Positions 6,127 through 6,253 of a stretch of DNA of 6,253 nucleotides are shown here, in pieces. This stretch comes from Candidatus Fermentithermobacillaceae bacterium (GTDB lineage Bacteria; Bacillota; Sulfobacillia; Fermentithermobacillales; Fermentithermobacillaceae): the NCBI GenBank assembly GCA_012842105.1, contig DUTL01000149.1, forward strand, positions 1-6,253. Direction: 5' to 3'. The stretch's first letter is position 1, and the number at the start of each line of letters is the position of its first letter. Made by a program: the position numbers and the translations under genes. The notes beneath the pieces are model-generated. The model did not search any database. It worked only from the letters and a program-made list of their open reading frames with translations, and was not told the DNA's origin.

Positions 6127-6253
6127 TGCAGTCAAAACCGAGGGTCCTCATTGCAAGAAGCAAGGAAGCAGCATTGAAAAGCTCTGTGGAAAGAGGGATA
6201 AGGCCCGGCGACATTACATGGGGGAGCCAGGGCTATGCGGGGCGGAGCGGCGC
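6126..6253 (+). CDS. Unrecognised protein, N-terminal part only (cut by window edge)
   Basis: An open reading frame begins at ATG 6126, sharing one base with the preceding TGA (TGATG), and runs off the window after 42 codons. The start reads MQSKPRVLIARSKEAALKSS, followed by a VERGIRPGDITWGSQGYAGR stretch. A strand of hydrophobic residues (RVLIA) near the N-terminus followed by a charged helix suggests a soluble alpha/beta protein, but too little is present to name a family. No clear ribosome site precedes it, so its translation probably depends on coupling to the small YIEGIA partner gene. It may belong to the same operon. In related genomes der (engA) lies somewhere downstream of this locus, but this N-terminus lacks a GTPase P-loop and does not look like Der. 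Confidence 0.6.
   Translation, partial: MQSKPRVLIARSKEAALKSSVERGIRPGDITWGSQGYAGRSG

Overview
The window looks like a chromosomal segment of an endospore-forming Clostridia-type Firmicute, probably of the Peptococcaceae/Desulfotomaculum-like kind. The reasons are an IspH protein fused to ribosomal S1 domains (an arrangement known from Clostridia), a SpoIIP-family sporulation hydrolase, and a YIEGIA-family membrane protein with its small partner. All real genes are on the + strand. No mobile element, CRISPR array, tRNA or rRNA was recognised.

Region 1 (1-2890) is a housekeeping block. A lysophosphatidate acyltransferase (plsC, 30-629) overlaps by 4 bases a 754-residue fusion of HMBPP reductase (IspH) and four S1 RNA-binding domains (626-2890). 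The fusion ends in a tandem acidic decapeptide repeat. In many Clostridia cmk lies just upstream of plsC; only 29 bases precede plsC here, so that cannot be confirmed.

Region 2 (2891-3251) is a 361-base non-coding gap. It holds a clear terminator-like stem-loop (2980-3020). After it come potential RNA folds, a pair of 12-base direct repeats flanking a hairpin, and a very strong Shine-Dalgarno sequence for the next gene. A C-tract upstream could pair with that Shine-Dalgarno. The gap probably separates two transcription units.

Region 3 (3252-6253) is a tight run of five genes with overlaps or short gaps: a polytopic membrane protein resembling DUF1614, a SpoIIP-type peptidoglycan hydrolase with membrane segments at both ends, a YIEGIA-family membrane protein, a 65-residue protein matching the small 'capping complex subunit for YIEGIA' family, and the start of an unrecognised gene cut by the window edge. 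The layout suggests a membrane-associated sporulation module, perhaps acting on the forespore envelope. That joint role is inferred from gene families and gene order. It is not shown by the sequence itself.
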